NCBI GenBank assembly: GCA_030403585.1
Contig: JAUEPE010000033.1
Coordinates: forward strand, 1 to 64,000
Direction of reading: 5' to 3'
DNA from: Frankia sp. RB7
GTDB lineage: Bacteria > Pseudomonadota > Alphaproteobacteria > Rhizobiales > Xanthobacteraceae
Length of the DNA stretch: 64,000 nucleotides
In this document: one piece after another, positions 29,355 through 36,605 of the stretch
Layout: each line of letters begins with the position of its first letter
How positions within the stretch are numbered: position 1 is the first letter of the stretch
Program-made: the position numbers and the translations under genes
The notes under the pieces: model-generated
Database searches by the model: none
What the model saw: only the letters and a program-made list of their open reading frames with translations
What the model was told of the DNA's origin: nothing

Positions 29355-29729
29355 TTAATCTCTCAGATCATACCGATACGATTTCGACACGATCTGCCAG
29401 CCGTCGGCGAGCTTCATGGCCACCAGATAATCCGTGAAAAAACGCGGAGGCAGCTGGCATTTGACCTTGATGAAGGCGGTCTTGTCGTCCGAGCGGTCGA
29501 TCGTGACGATGAAATCCTCGCGCGGTTTGCCCTCTGCCTTGGCGGAGGCGCGCTTGCGCACGCGGTCGAGCCAGTCGGGCATGGTGAGCACCTGCAGTTC
29601 GCCCTTTTCGACCCAGCGCAGATCGGCTGAGGGGTGGAAGATCGCACCGAGCTTTTCGGCGTCGCCCTCGTAAAGCCCGTCGAAATAGCATTGCACGACG
29701 GCTTCGACGCTCGAACGATTGTGGCTCAT
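29355..29729 (-). CDS. NTF2-like / putative lumazine-binding family protein
   Basis: The 124-residue cytoplasmic protein has the cone-shaped NTF2 fold pattern: helix VEAVVQCYFDGLYEGDAEKL, then FHPSADLRWVEKGELQVLTM and beta strands ending GWQIVSKSYRYDLR. Members of the lumazine-binding-like group serve as small-ligand binders or isomerases, but the true role is unknown. It is a single gene, convergent with nothing coding on its 3' side except a repeat, and divergent from the GFA-family gene with about 95 bases between the starts. Confidence 0.75.
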   Translation of the reverse strand: MSHNRSSVEAVVQCYFDGLYEGDAEKLGAIFHPSADLRWVEKGELQVLTMPDWLDRVRKRASAKAEGKPREDFIVTIDRSDDKTAFIKVKCQLPPRFFTDYLVAMKLADGWQIVSKSYRYDLRD

Positions 29730-29823
29730 TGGTCATCCCTTTGAATGATGGCGCGCCGCGAACTTAGTGGTACGCGCCGAATTGCGCTATGGGTGTCCCC
29801 GCCATTTGTGCGAGGGCATCGTC

Positions 29824-30252
29824 ATGACCGGATCAGAAAAATCGAACGCTCGCATCCTTGCCGGCGAATGCTATTGCCGCGCCGTCCGCTACGAGGTGGC
29901 GGATGCGTTCTCCTATGCGTTGAACTGCCACTGCTCGAATTGCCGCCGGACCACCGGTTCCGCCTTCAAGCCGTTCGCCGGCATCGAGCACAGCCGGCTC
30001 CGCCTCGTCGGCGGCGAGGACCAGCGGATAATCTACGGGGACGACACCACCCATGACGCGCACTGCGCCCGCTGCGGCTCGCTGTTGTATTCCCGGGTCC
30101 GCGAAGGAAAATGGGTCCATGTCGCCATGGGAACCCTGGTCGATGCCCCCTCGATCCGCCCCAGCGCCCATATTTTCGTCGGCTCGAAGGCGCCCTGGCA
30201 CGAAATCACGGATGATCTGCCGCAGCACCGGGGGCATATCGGGGGTGGCTAG
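29824..30252 (+). CDS. GFA-family (glutathione-dependent formaldehyde-activating fold) protein
   Basis: The 142-residue zinc protein has the GFA/Mss4-like fold with cysteine ligands C16 and C18 (GECYCRAVRYEV), C35, C37 and C40 (NCHCSNCRRTTGSAF) and C81/C84 (HCARCGS). Members are named after the S-hydroxymethylglutathione synthase Gfa, but most small members like this lack a proven activity. ATG 29824 follows GAGG at about nine bases; an in-frame ATG at 29767 lacks a site. The gene ends in a clear hairpin, so it is probably monocistronic. Confidence 0.82.
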   Translation: MTGSEKSNARILAGECYCRAVRYEVADAFSYALNCHCSNCRRTTGSAFKPFAGIEHSRLRLVGGEDQRIIYGDDTTHDAHCARCGSLLYSRVREGKWVHVAMGTLVDAPSIRPSAHIFVGSKAPWHEITDDLPQHRGHIGGG

Positions 30253-30274
30253 GGGCAACCCGGCTCGCCCGCGT

Positions 30275-30292
30275 TTGGCGGCGAACCGCCAA
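30275..30292 (+). terminator. Hairpin after the GFA-family gene
   Basis: TTGGCGG-CGAA-CCGCCAA forms a 7-bp stem with a four-base loop about 22 bases after the stop codon. There is no T-run. It is placed to end the GFA transcript before the caspase-like gene promoter. Confidence 0.5.
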
Positions 30293-30431
30293 CGCACTGG
30301 GGCGACTAACAAAAGGGGGCCTCGCAACTCGTGGCTCCGTCTGCGTGACCTCCGTCACAAGCGCAGGCGGCGGATCTTGCTAAGGCTATCCCTGAGGGTG
30401 TGAACTACCCCGAACATTTGGATGTCGTGTC

Positions 30432-32246
30432 ATGCGCAATCTGTTCAGACTTTGCCTGCTTCTCCTCGCTGTCGTGCTGTTGTTCGGCGCGGGCCCTGCC
30501 TTCGCCGGAAAGCGTGTCGCGCTGGTGCTCGCCAATTCCGCCTATCAGAACGCGCCGCAGCTCACCAACCCCGTCAACGACGGCGCGGTGATGGCGAAGA
30601 CGCTGAAGGATGCCGGCTTCGATGTCGTCGATTCCCGCCACGACCTGACCGCGCTCGATACGCGGCGCGTGCTGCGCGAGTTCGCCGATGCGACCCGCGA
30701 TGCCGACATTGCTGTCGTCTACTATGCCGGCCACGGCATCGAGGTCGAAGGCTCCAACTACCTGATCCCGGTCGATGCCAAGCTCGAGCGCGACACCGAC
30801 GTCTATGACGAGGCGCTCTCGCTTGATCGCGTCCTGGTCTCGGTCGAGCCGGCGAAGCAGCTTCGCCTGGTGATCCTCGACGCCTGCCGTGACAATCCGT
30901 TCGGCAGGACCATGAAGCGCACGCTCGCTTCGCGAGGCATCGGTCGTGGTCTGGCCCAGGTCGAGCCGGCCAGCTCAAACACGCTGATCGCCTATTCGGC
31001 CAAGGCCGGCTTCACGGCGCAGGACGGCGATGGTGCCAACAGCCCGTTCACGATCGCGCTGTCGAAGCATCTGACGACGCCGGGCCTCGACATTCGCCGC
31101 GCCTTCGGCTTCGTGCGCGACGACGTGCTCAGGTCGACCGGCAACAAGCAGGAGCCGTTCGTCTACGGTTCGCTCGGCGGCGAAGACGTGCCGCTGGTGC
31201 CGGTGAAGGCAACGCCCGTGACCGCAGCGGCGCCCGCGTCCGCGGTGAATCCGCAGGCCGATATGCGCCGCGACTATGAACTCGCGCTCCAGGTCGGCAA
31301 CAAGCCGGCGTGGGAAGCTTTCCTGGCCCAGCATCCGGACGGCTTCTATGCGAACCTTGCCAAGCTTCAGCTCGACAAGTTCCAGGCCGAGCAGGTTCAT
31401 GCGGCAGCGATCGAGAAGGCGAAGCAGGCCGACGCCGAGCGCGACCGTCTTGCTGCGGCTGGCGCGCAGAAGGACGCCCAGGCCAAGGCTGCGGCAGACG
31501 CGAAAGCAGCCGAGCAGGCCCAGCTTGCCGCGCAGAAGGCCAAGGAGCAGGCGCAGCAGCAGGCTGCGGCTGCCGAGCAGCAGCGCGTCAATCTCGCCGC
31601 CACGGCACCGAGCGCCGCGCCGGCCAGCACGGCGAGCCCTGCCGGCACCAATGTCGCTTCGCTGACGCCGGCAACCACGCCGGCGGATCTCAGCCGCTCG
31701 GTGCAGACCGAGCTCGGCCGCGTCGGCTGTTTCTCCGGACAGGCTGACGGCAACTGGAACAATTCCGCGCAGCGGTCGCTGTCGCAGTTCAACCGCTATG
31801 CCGGCACCAAGCTCGACGTGAAGGTCGCAAGCTCGGATGCGCTCGACACGGTCAAGTCCAGACAGTCGCGCGTCTGCCCGCTGGTCTGCGATCACGGCTT
31901 CAAGGCGGACGGTGACAAATGCACCAAGATCGTCTGCGGCGACGGCTATGCGCTGAACGACGACAATGAATGCGAGAAGCAGCGTGCCGGCAAGGCGACC
32001 AAGCCTGCAACCGCCAAGCGCGACGACAGCGATGACCGTCCCGCGCGGCAGCGTCGTCAGTCCGGTGGCGCGGCCGCTGGAGCGGCGGGCGGCATCGCGG
32101 CGGCCGGGGGTGGTCGCGCCTCGGGCGGCAGTGGTCAGATTTTCTGCAACGATCTGCTCTGCCGTCCCGTCCAGAAAGGCTGCCATCTCGCCTTTCGCGG
32201 TGGCGGCGGCCCGCACAATGATGCCAATTACGAGGTCTGCAACTGA
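30432..32246 (+). CDS. Secreted caspase-like (peptidase C14) protein
   Basis: The 604-residue protein has a signal peptide (LLLLAVVLLFGAGPAFA), then a caspase/metacaspase catalytic domain (about 27-245) with the dyad H101 (YYAGHGIEVEG) and C152 (LDACRDNPF). After it come a helical repeat-like segment (WEAFLAQHPDGFYANLAKLQ), an Ala/Gln/Lys-rich coiled coil (about 320-390), a low-complexity linker, and a C-terminal region with a repeat-like QTELGRVGCFSGQADGNWNN (peptidoglycan-binding-like) and paired cysteines (CPLVCDHGFKADGDKC, CGDGYALNDDNEC). Bacterial relatives cleave after Arg/Lys or are signalling scaffolds; export to the periplasm is typical of this rhizobial group. Substrate unknown. It is monocistronic with hairpins on both sides. 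Confidence 0.88.
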   Translation: MRNLFRLCLLLLAVVLLFGAGPAFAGKRVALVLANSAYQNAPQLTNPVNDGAVMAKTLKDAGFDVVDSRHDLTALDTRRVLREFADATRDADIAVVYYAGHGIEVEGSNYLIPVDAKLERDTDVYDEALSLDRVLVSVEPAKQLRLVILDACRDNPFGRTMKRTLASRGIGRGLAQVEPASSNTLIAYSAKAGFTAQDGDGANSPFTIALSKHLTTPGLDIRRAFGFVRDDVLRSTGNKQEPFVYGSLGGEDVPLVPVKATPVTAAAPASAVNPQADMRRDYELALQVGNKPAWEAFLAQHPDGFYANLAKLQLDKFQAEQVHAAAIEKAKQADAERDRLAAAGAQKDAQAKAAADAKAAEQAQLAAQKAKEQAQQQAAAAEQQRVNLAATAPSAAPASTASPAGTNVASLTPATTPADLSRSVQTELGRVGCFSGQADGNWNNSAQRSLSQFNRYAGTKLDVKVASSDALDTVKSRQSRVCPLVCDHGFKADGDKCTKIVCGDGYALNDDNECEKQRAGKATKPATAKRDDSDDRPARQRRQSGGAAAGAAGGIAAAGGGRASGGSGQIFCNDLLCRPVQKGCHLAFRGGGGPHNDANYEVCN

Positions 32247-32263
32247 GGGGGCTGCTTCTCCTG

Positions 32264-32292
32264 ACATTGTTCCGGCGAAGCCGGGACAATGT
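32264..32292. terminator. Bidirectional hairpin between convergent genes
   Basis: ACATTGTTCCGGC-GAA-GCCGGGACAATGT is a 13-bp stem with one G-T pair and a three-base loop, 17 bases after the caspase-like gene stop and nine bases beyond the DUF1345 stop on the other strand. It shares the CCGGCGAAGCCGGGA core with the repeat at 8836, so a repeat seems to have been recruited as terminator. Confidence 0.65.
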
Positions 32293-32300
32293 TGCGGGGA

Positions 32301-32987
32301 TCATGTCGCGATCGCGCTCGCTGCGATGTTCACCGTCAACGCCAGCAGCGCCGTGTTGTAGATGAAGGACACGATGCCGTGCGCGGTGGCGGTGCGGCGG
32401 ATGGTCTTGTCAGTGATGCCGACGTCGGAGACCTGTGCAGTCATGCCGATCACGAACGAGAAATAGACGAAGTCCCAATAGTCGGCGTGATCTTCCTTGT
32501 CGCCGCTCGGGAACTGCAATCCACCCGGCGGGTGGCGGTAATAGTCATGCGCGTAGTGCAGCGCGAACGTCGTGTGCACGGCGGCCCAGGACAGCGCGAT
32601 CGTCGTAATGGCGATGGTCAGCTCCGCAGCACCGCGATGAGCGCCGAGCTCCGCGACGATCGCCGCAATACTCGCAAACGCGCCAATCGCCGTCACCAGC
32701 AGGATCACGAAGCGGCCGTCGTCCTGCATCGCGGCGCTACGGCGGATGTGCTGGTGGTCGTTGCACAGCATCATGCTGTAGACCAGCACGAGATACACTG
32801 CGATCAGCGCATCCCAGCCGAGCACAAGCCGCGTCGTCAGTCGGAGCGACCCCGGCAGAAGCAGGCAGACGAGGATGCCGATACCAAGCGAGATGAACGT
32901 CCGCGGCCGCGCATAGATCAGCCGCATCGGCCGCGACATCTGGCGGAAGCGGGCGAGGACGGGATCTTCTTTGCCCTCGGCCGCCAT
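32301..32987 (-). CDS. DUF1345 family membrane protein
   Basis: The 228-residue inner-membrane protein has about five hydrophobic segments and the DUF1345 conserved parts: WDALIAVYLVLVYSMM, HTTFALHYAHDYY and a C-terminal DYWDFVYFSFVIGMTAQVSD followed by a final helix. The FALHYAxxYY and TAQVSDV motifs are the strongest family marks. Function is unknown. It starts nine bases downstream of the ispA stop on the same strand, so it is probably cotranscribed with ispA. Confidence 0.85.
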   Translation of the reverse strand: MAAEGKEDPVLARFRQMSRPMRLIYARPRTFISLGIGILVCLLLPGSLRLTTRLVLGWDALIAVYLVLVYSMMLCNDHQHIRRSAAMQDDGRFVILLVTAIGAFASIAAIVAELGAHRGAAELTIAITTIALSWAAVHTTFALHYAHDYYRHPPGGLQFPSGDKEDHADYWDFVYFSFVIGMTAQVSDVGITDKTIRRTATAHGIVSFIYNTALLALTVNIAASAIAT

Positions 32988-32996
32988 CGATGTGCG

Positions 32997-33920
32997 TCAG
33001 TTCTTGCGTTCGGCGACGAAGCGCGCGGCGGCCTGCAGCACGGCGGCGCGATCACCGAAGATCGACACCGCGCTGTCGGCGCGCGCGAGCAGGTCGCGCA
33101 CGCGCTGCTTGGCGCCTTCGATGCCGAGCTGGGTGACGAAGGTGGTCTTGCCGAGCGCGGCATCGGCGCCGGCCGGCTTGCCGAGCGCTGCCGCATCGCC
33201 TTCGACGTCGAGCAGATCGTCGGCGATCTGGAAGGCTTCACCGAGCGCGCGGCCGTAATCGTCGAGCGCCTGATATTCTTTCTGCGAGGCCTGGCCGAGG
33301 ATCGCGCCGGCGATGCAGCCGTAGCGCAGCAGCGCGCCGGTCTTCATCTGCTGAATACGAGCGACGTCGATCGGTTCGTTGCCGCCAAAGCGGCCTTCAC
33401 CGGCGAGATCGAGGATCTGGCCGCCGACCATGCCGCCAATACCGGCGCACCGCGCCAGCGCGCGCGTCAGCAACAGCCGTACATTGGCGTCGCGATGGAT
33501 CTCGTCGCGGGTGACGACGTCGAAGGCGAGCGTCAGCAGGCCGTCGCCGGCGAGGATCGCGGTCGCGTCATCGGTCTGCTTGTGCAGGGTGGGACGGCCG
33601 CGGCGCAGGTCCGAATTGTCCATCGCCGGCAGATCGTCATGGATCAGCGAATAGCAGTGGATGCATTCGAGCGCGGCGCCCACGAGCAGTGCCGCTTCGC
33701 GGGGAACACCGAACACGGCCGCGCTCTCGACCGCCAGGAACGGGCGCAGGCGCTTGCCGCCATTCAGGCTCGAATAGCGCATTGCGTCCATCAGTCGCTT
33801 GGGACGGGCGATCTCATCGTGCAGGATGTCGTCCGACAGGAGGCGCCCGAGCAAGGTTTCGGTGTCATCAGCGGTCTTGTCCAGACGTTTGGCGAAATCG
33901 GACGGGGACGTGCCGGTCAT
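32997..33920 (-). CDS. ispA: Polyprenyl (farnesyl-type) diphosphate synthase
   Basis: The 307-residue enzyme condenses isopentenyl diphosphate with allylic diphosphates, probably to farnesyl diphosphate. The first aspartate-rich motif is DDLPAMD (95-101), preceded by CIHCYSLIH, and the second is DDLLDVEGD; GGKRLRP and the Lys-Thr pair in MKTGALLRYG are also present. Short-chain type is suggested by the residues before the first motif (HCYSL). ATG 33920 is supported by GGAG nine bases upstream; the frame open to 33956 is not. With ispG it represents the isoprenoid pathway in this window. It is divergent from mtgA. Confidence 0.93.
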   Translation of the reverse strand: MTGTSPSDFAKRLDKTADDTETLLGRLLSDDILHDEIARPKRLMDAMRYSSLNGGKRLRPFLAVESAAVFGVPREAALLVGAALECIHCYSLIHDDLPAMDNSDLRRGRPTLHKQTDDATAILAGDGLLTLAFDVVTRDEIHRDANVRLLLTRALARCAGIGGMVGGQILDLAGEGRFGGNEPIDVARIQQMKTGALLRYGCIAGAILGQASQKEYQALDDYGRALGEAFQIADDLLDVEGDAAALGKPAGADAALGKTTFVTQLGIEGAKQRVRDLLARADSAVSIFGDRAAVLQAAARFVAERKN

Positions 33921-34081
33921 CAAGAAAGGCTCCAGAACCAAAATTCGGCGGGACAATCCTTTATGAGCCGGCCTCAGTCAATCGTTTGGAAGGCCTAAAA
34001 AGTGCTGGAAAAGGCCCGAATTATCACAGACTTAATGCCGAGGCGGTGAGCCGCGGTTCATTTTGCGCCGGAAAGGTCGAT

Positions 34082-34756
34082 TTGCGCATCGTCAAAATCC
34101 TGCTGCTGGCGCTCGCGGTCGTGGCTCTCGTGCCCTATGTGGTCGCGCCGTTCTACCGTGCCGGTCATCCGGTTTCGACGCTGATGGCCTGGCGCTCGCT
34201 GACGGGCGCGCCGATGCATCGGGAATGGATTGATCTGGCGGCGATGTCGCCGTACCTGCCGCGCTCGGTGGTGGCGGCCGAGGACGCCCATTTCTGCAAG
34301 CACCACGGCATCGATTGGGGCGCGCTGCGCGAGGCGATCGACGATGCCAAGGAGGACGGTACGCCGTTCCGTGGCGCCTCCACCATCACCCAGCAGGTCG
34401 CGAAAAACCTGTTCCTCTGGCAGGGGCGGGATTTTATCCGCAAGGCGCTGGAATTCCCGCTGGCGCTCTGGATCGATTTGGTCCTGCCCAAGCACCGGAT
34501 CCTGGAAATCTACCTCAACATCGCCGAGCTCGGCCCGCAGGGCCAGTTTGGGGCCGAGACGGGCAGCGCCTATGCCTTCGGCAAGTCGGCTGCCAACCTC
34601 TCCCCCCGGGAAGCGGCCCTTTTGGCCTCGATCCTGCCGAATCCGGTCAAACGCAGCGCCAGGACCCCGGGACCGGGCGTCCGGCGGCTGGCCGGGACCT
34701 ATGTGGCAAGGGCGCAGGCCTCCTCGCTTTTGACCTGCTGGCGGGAAAATCGCTGA
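34082..34756 (+). CDS. mtgA: Monofunctional biosynthetic peptidoglycan transglycosylase
   Basis: MtgA polymerises lipid II into glycan strands. The 224-residue inner-membrane protein has one N-terminal helix (IVKILLLALAVVALVPYVV) and a GT51 domain with the five family motifs visible: VAAEDAHFCKHHGIDW (catalytic Glu in AAEDAHF), GASTITQQVAKNLFLW, RKALEFPLALWIDLVLPKHRILEIYLNIAELG, and EAALLASILPNP. I place the start at TTG 34082 after GAAAGG, which puts the membrane helix at the N-terminus; a GTG at 34046 is possible. No transpeptidase domain is present. Confidence 0.93.
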   Translation: MRIVKILLLALAVVALVPYVVAPFYRAGHPVSTLMAWRSLTGAPMHREWIDLAAMSPYLPRSVVAAEDAHFCKHHGIDWGALREAIDDAKEDGTPFRGASTITQQVAKNLFLWQGRDFIRKALEFPLALWIDLVLPKHRILEIYLNIAELGPQGQFGAETGSAYAFGKSAANLSPREAALLASILPNPVKRSARTPGPGVRRLAGTYVARAQASSLLTCWRENR

Positions 34757-34919
34757 TTTCGGGTCTTTTCCGGTCGTATTTTCCGTCCCAGAACCCTAGC
34801 TTTGCGGCCAGCCTTCCTCTATAAGCCCGGCCTTGATCGGCATTTCGCTCGCCCCGTTTGGGTGCTGAGCCGTCCCGCGGACGATGCCCGGACAACACCA
34901 ATCCCTAGAGGATATTGAA

Positions 34920-35102
34920 ATGGCCGTTCCGAGAAGAAAAACCTCGCCGTCGCGTCGTGGCATGCGCCGCTCGGCAGACGCCATCAAGAAGCCGACCTAT
35001 GTGGAAGACAAGGACTCCGGCGAGCTCCGTCGTCCGCACCACCTCGACCTCAAGACCGGCATGTACAAGGGCCGTCAGGTCCTGAAGAAGAAAGAGTCCT
35101 GA
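34920..35102 (+). CDS. rpmF: 50S ribosomal protein L32
   Basis: The 60-residue basic protein (MAVPRRKTSPSRRGMRRSAD, ending QVLKKKES) is L32 of the large ribosomal subunit. It lacks the zinc-binding cysteines found in some bacterial L32 forms, as normal for alphaproteobacteria. AGAGGA seven bases before ATG 34920 is a strong ribosome-binding site; the frame also opens upstream at 34884 but without a site. It is not joined to plsX/fabH here as in enteric bacteria. A hairpin overlaps its stop codon. Confidence 0.96.
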   Translation: MAVPRRKTSPSRRGMRRSADAIKKPTYVEDKDSGELRRPHHLDLKTGMYKGRQVLKKKES

Positions 35103-35114
35103 GCCAGGACTCTT
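35092..35114 (+). terminator. Hairpin overlapping the rpmF stop codon
   Basis: AAGAGTCCT-GAGCC-AGGACTCTT is a 9-bp perfect stem that includes the last codons and TGA of rpmF. A second, looser stem (ATCCT-CAATC-AGGAT inside GGCAGG...CCTGCC) follows at 35120-35156. No long T-run is present. Together they probably end or protect the abundant rpmF message. Confidence 0.6.
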
Positions 35115-35260
35115 CGTCGGGCAGGCTTATCCTCAATCAGGATGACGTGACCTGCCTGATTTCGGCCAATCCATGAGATATGAGGGTATCGGCGGCGGAG
35201 CGAATGCTTCGCCGTCGCATTGTCTTGCCCGGACATCTTGATCGAGAAGGCGCTTTGCCG

Positions 35261-35899
35261 ATGGTCGGTTTCCCGCTGCTTCTGATTCCGCTCGCGGTCT
35301 ACAACATCATCGCCTTCCTGATGCCCAGCGTGTCCTTCTCGGACGTGCTGTTCAAGGTGCCGATGATCACCGGCGAGACCTGGCCGGTCACGCTCGCCGA
35401 CCTCCTGCTCGCGCTCGGCGTGCTGCTGCTGCTGCTCGAAGTGGTCAAGGGCGCGCGGCCCGGCGCGAAATTCCTGATGGATCATCTGCTGTCGCTGATC
35501 CTGTTCGGCGCGGCCGCGGCCGAATTCGTGATGTGGCCCAAATTCGGCAATTCCACTTATTTCCTGCTGGTGCTGCTGGCGATGGCCGACTTCCTCGGTG
35601 GCATTGCCCAACGAGCGCGCCGCCGCATCGCCTATGTTGCCGCCGAGACGGTCGCGGTGCCACGCAAGGCGAAGCGCCAGGCCGAAGCGCCACCACCGGC
35701 AGCAATGTTCGAGCCGAAGCTCGATCCCGTGCCCGCACCGCAGCCTGAGCCGCCCGCGCCCACGGCGCAATCGGTTGCCGAATCCGTTTTGATGGATCAT
35801 CCCGCGCCGAAGCCCGGCATCGTACCATCGCCGGAAATTCCCTCGCCGCATTTGCAGCCGGGCAACGGCACGCCGTCCTCGCCCGAAGAGCCGCGCTGA
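35261..35899 (+). CDS. Uncharacterised membrane protein with proline-rich tail
   Basis: The 212-residue protein starts with about four hydrophobic helices (PLLLIPLAVYNIIAFLM, TLADLLLALGVLLLLLEVVK, LLSLILFGAAAAEFVMW, STYFLLVLLAMADFLGGI) and ends in a 75-residue Pro/Ala-rich cytoplasmic or periplasmic tail. I do not recognise the family beyond a rhizobial hypothetical; the tail has no motif I can name. ATG 35261 puts the first helix at the N-terminus and follows GAAGG; upstream frame to 35180 reads through the rpmF terminator area. Confidence 0.72.
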   Translation: MVGFPLLLIPLAVYNIIAFLMPSVSFSDVLFKVPMITGETWPVTLADLLLALGVLLLLLEVVKGARPGAKFLMDHLLSLILFGAAAAEFVMWPKFGNSTYFLLVLLAMADFLGGIAQRARRRIAYVAAETVAVPRKAKRQAEAPPPAAMFEPKLDPVPAPQPEPPAPTAQSVAESVLMDHPAPKPGIVPSPEIPSPHLQPGNGTPSSPEEPR

Positions 35900-35940
35900 T
35901 TTCTCTGGATTCGCTCGCATCTCACCGCAGCGGCAGTGTG

Positions 35941-36097
35941 CTCCCTCGCCCCGTTCTTACGGGGAGAGGGTTGGGGTGAGGGGCCTCTCTCCACGGATGA
36001 GATCGCCGTGGGACCTGTACCCCCTCACCCGGATCGCACCGGACGATGCTTCGCATCGCCGAGGCGATCCGACCTCTCCCCGCAAGCGGGGAGAGGT
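35941..36097. repeat. Composite CCCTCGCCCC/CTCTCCCCGC hairpin repeat
   Basis: The segment begins CTCCCTCGCCCCGTTCTTAC with GGGGAGAGGG, continues GTTGGGGTGAGGGG, and closes with CCCCTCACCCGGAT and ACCTCTCCCCGCAAGCGGGGAGAGGT. The two ends are mirror-related, so the 157 bases can fold on themselves. It fills the gap between the membrane-protein gene and the minus-strand small gene. Confidence 0.75.
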
Positions 36098-36125
36098 AAG
36101 AAGGCCGTCTCACTTCAAATCGATC

Positions 36126-36386
36126 TCAAGCCACCTGACGCGTGCGTGAGGTGACGCTCGGCAGCGGGTGCTTGCCGCCATAGGCCATGCGCGCGTCCTC
36201 GGACGAGCCGCGGCGCAGCCGGCTTGCCTGGGGCAGGTGCTCGGCATTGGCGATCAGCTGGGTGACGAAGCTCGGGTCGGGGCGCGTCAGGGGCACCTTG
36301 CGGACCAACTGCAAAACCGGCGTCAAAGGGACCAGCGCGGTACTCGCTTCCCGCGTTGTCTCTTCGAACTGGTCCACATTCACCAT
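36126..36386 (-). CDS. Small uncharacterised protein
   Basis: The 86-residue protein (MVNVDQFEETTREASTALVP, ending VTSRTRQVA) is soluble and basic in its second half, with an RLRRGSSEDARMAYGG segment. I recognise no family. Coding is supported by sensible composition, an N-terminal acidic helix followed by a PSFVTQLIANAEHLPQAS stretch, and a clear gap around it. ATG 36386 has a weak ribosome-binding site, and the frame is open upstream to 36458. The position after a repeat and before a divergent GGDEF/EAL gene gives no functional clue. Confidence 0.55.
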   Translation of the reverse strand: MVNVDQFEETTREASTALVPLTPVLQLVRKVPLTRPDPSFVTQLIANAEHLPQASRLRRGSSEDARMAYGGKHPLPSVTSRTRQVA

Positions 36387-36605
36387 CGCAACACCGCTGA
36401 TCCGATTGAACTGGCGCGTTTTGGGACGCTGGCGCCGGTGCATTCGATGGTCTCGCAAGGCCTATGCCGGCCGAGCCTATTCCGTTCCAGGGCGCCCGGA
36501 AACGTGGTTTCCAAATTGTTTATGAACTTTGCCTAGAGTCGGAGGCGAATCTGGCCGTATTCTGTCCCGGCTCAGGACTCCCCGCTGTCCCGAAACGAGG
36601 CCCTT

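Noticed and set aside
32289..33998. Plus-strand open frame (569 codons) over DUF1345 and ispA
   Set aside because: Antisense to two recognised genes, and it spans their intergenic boundary.
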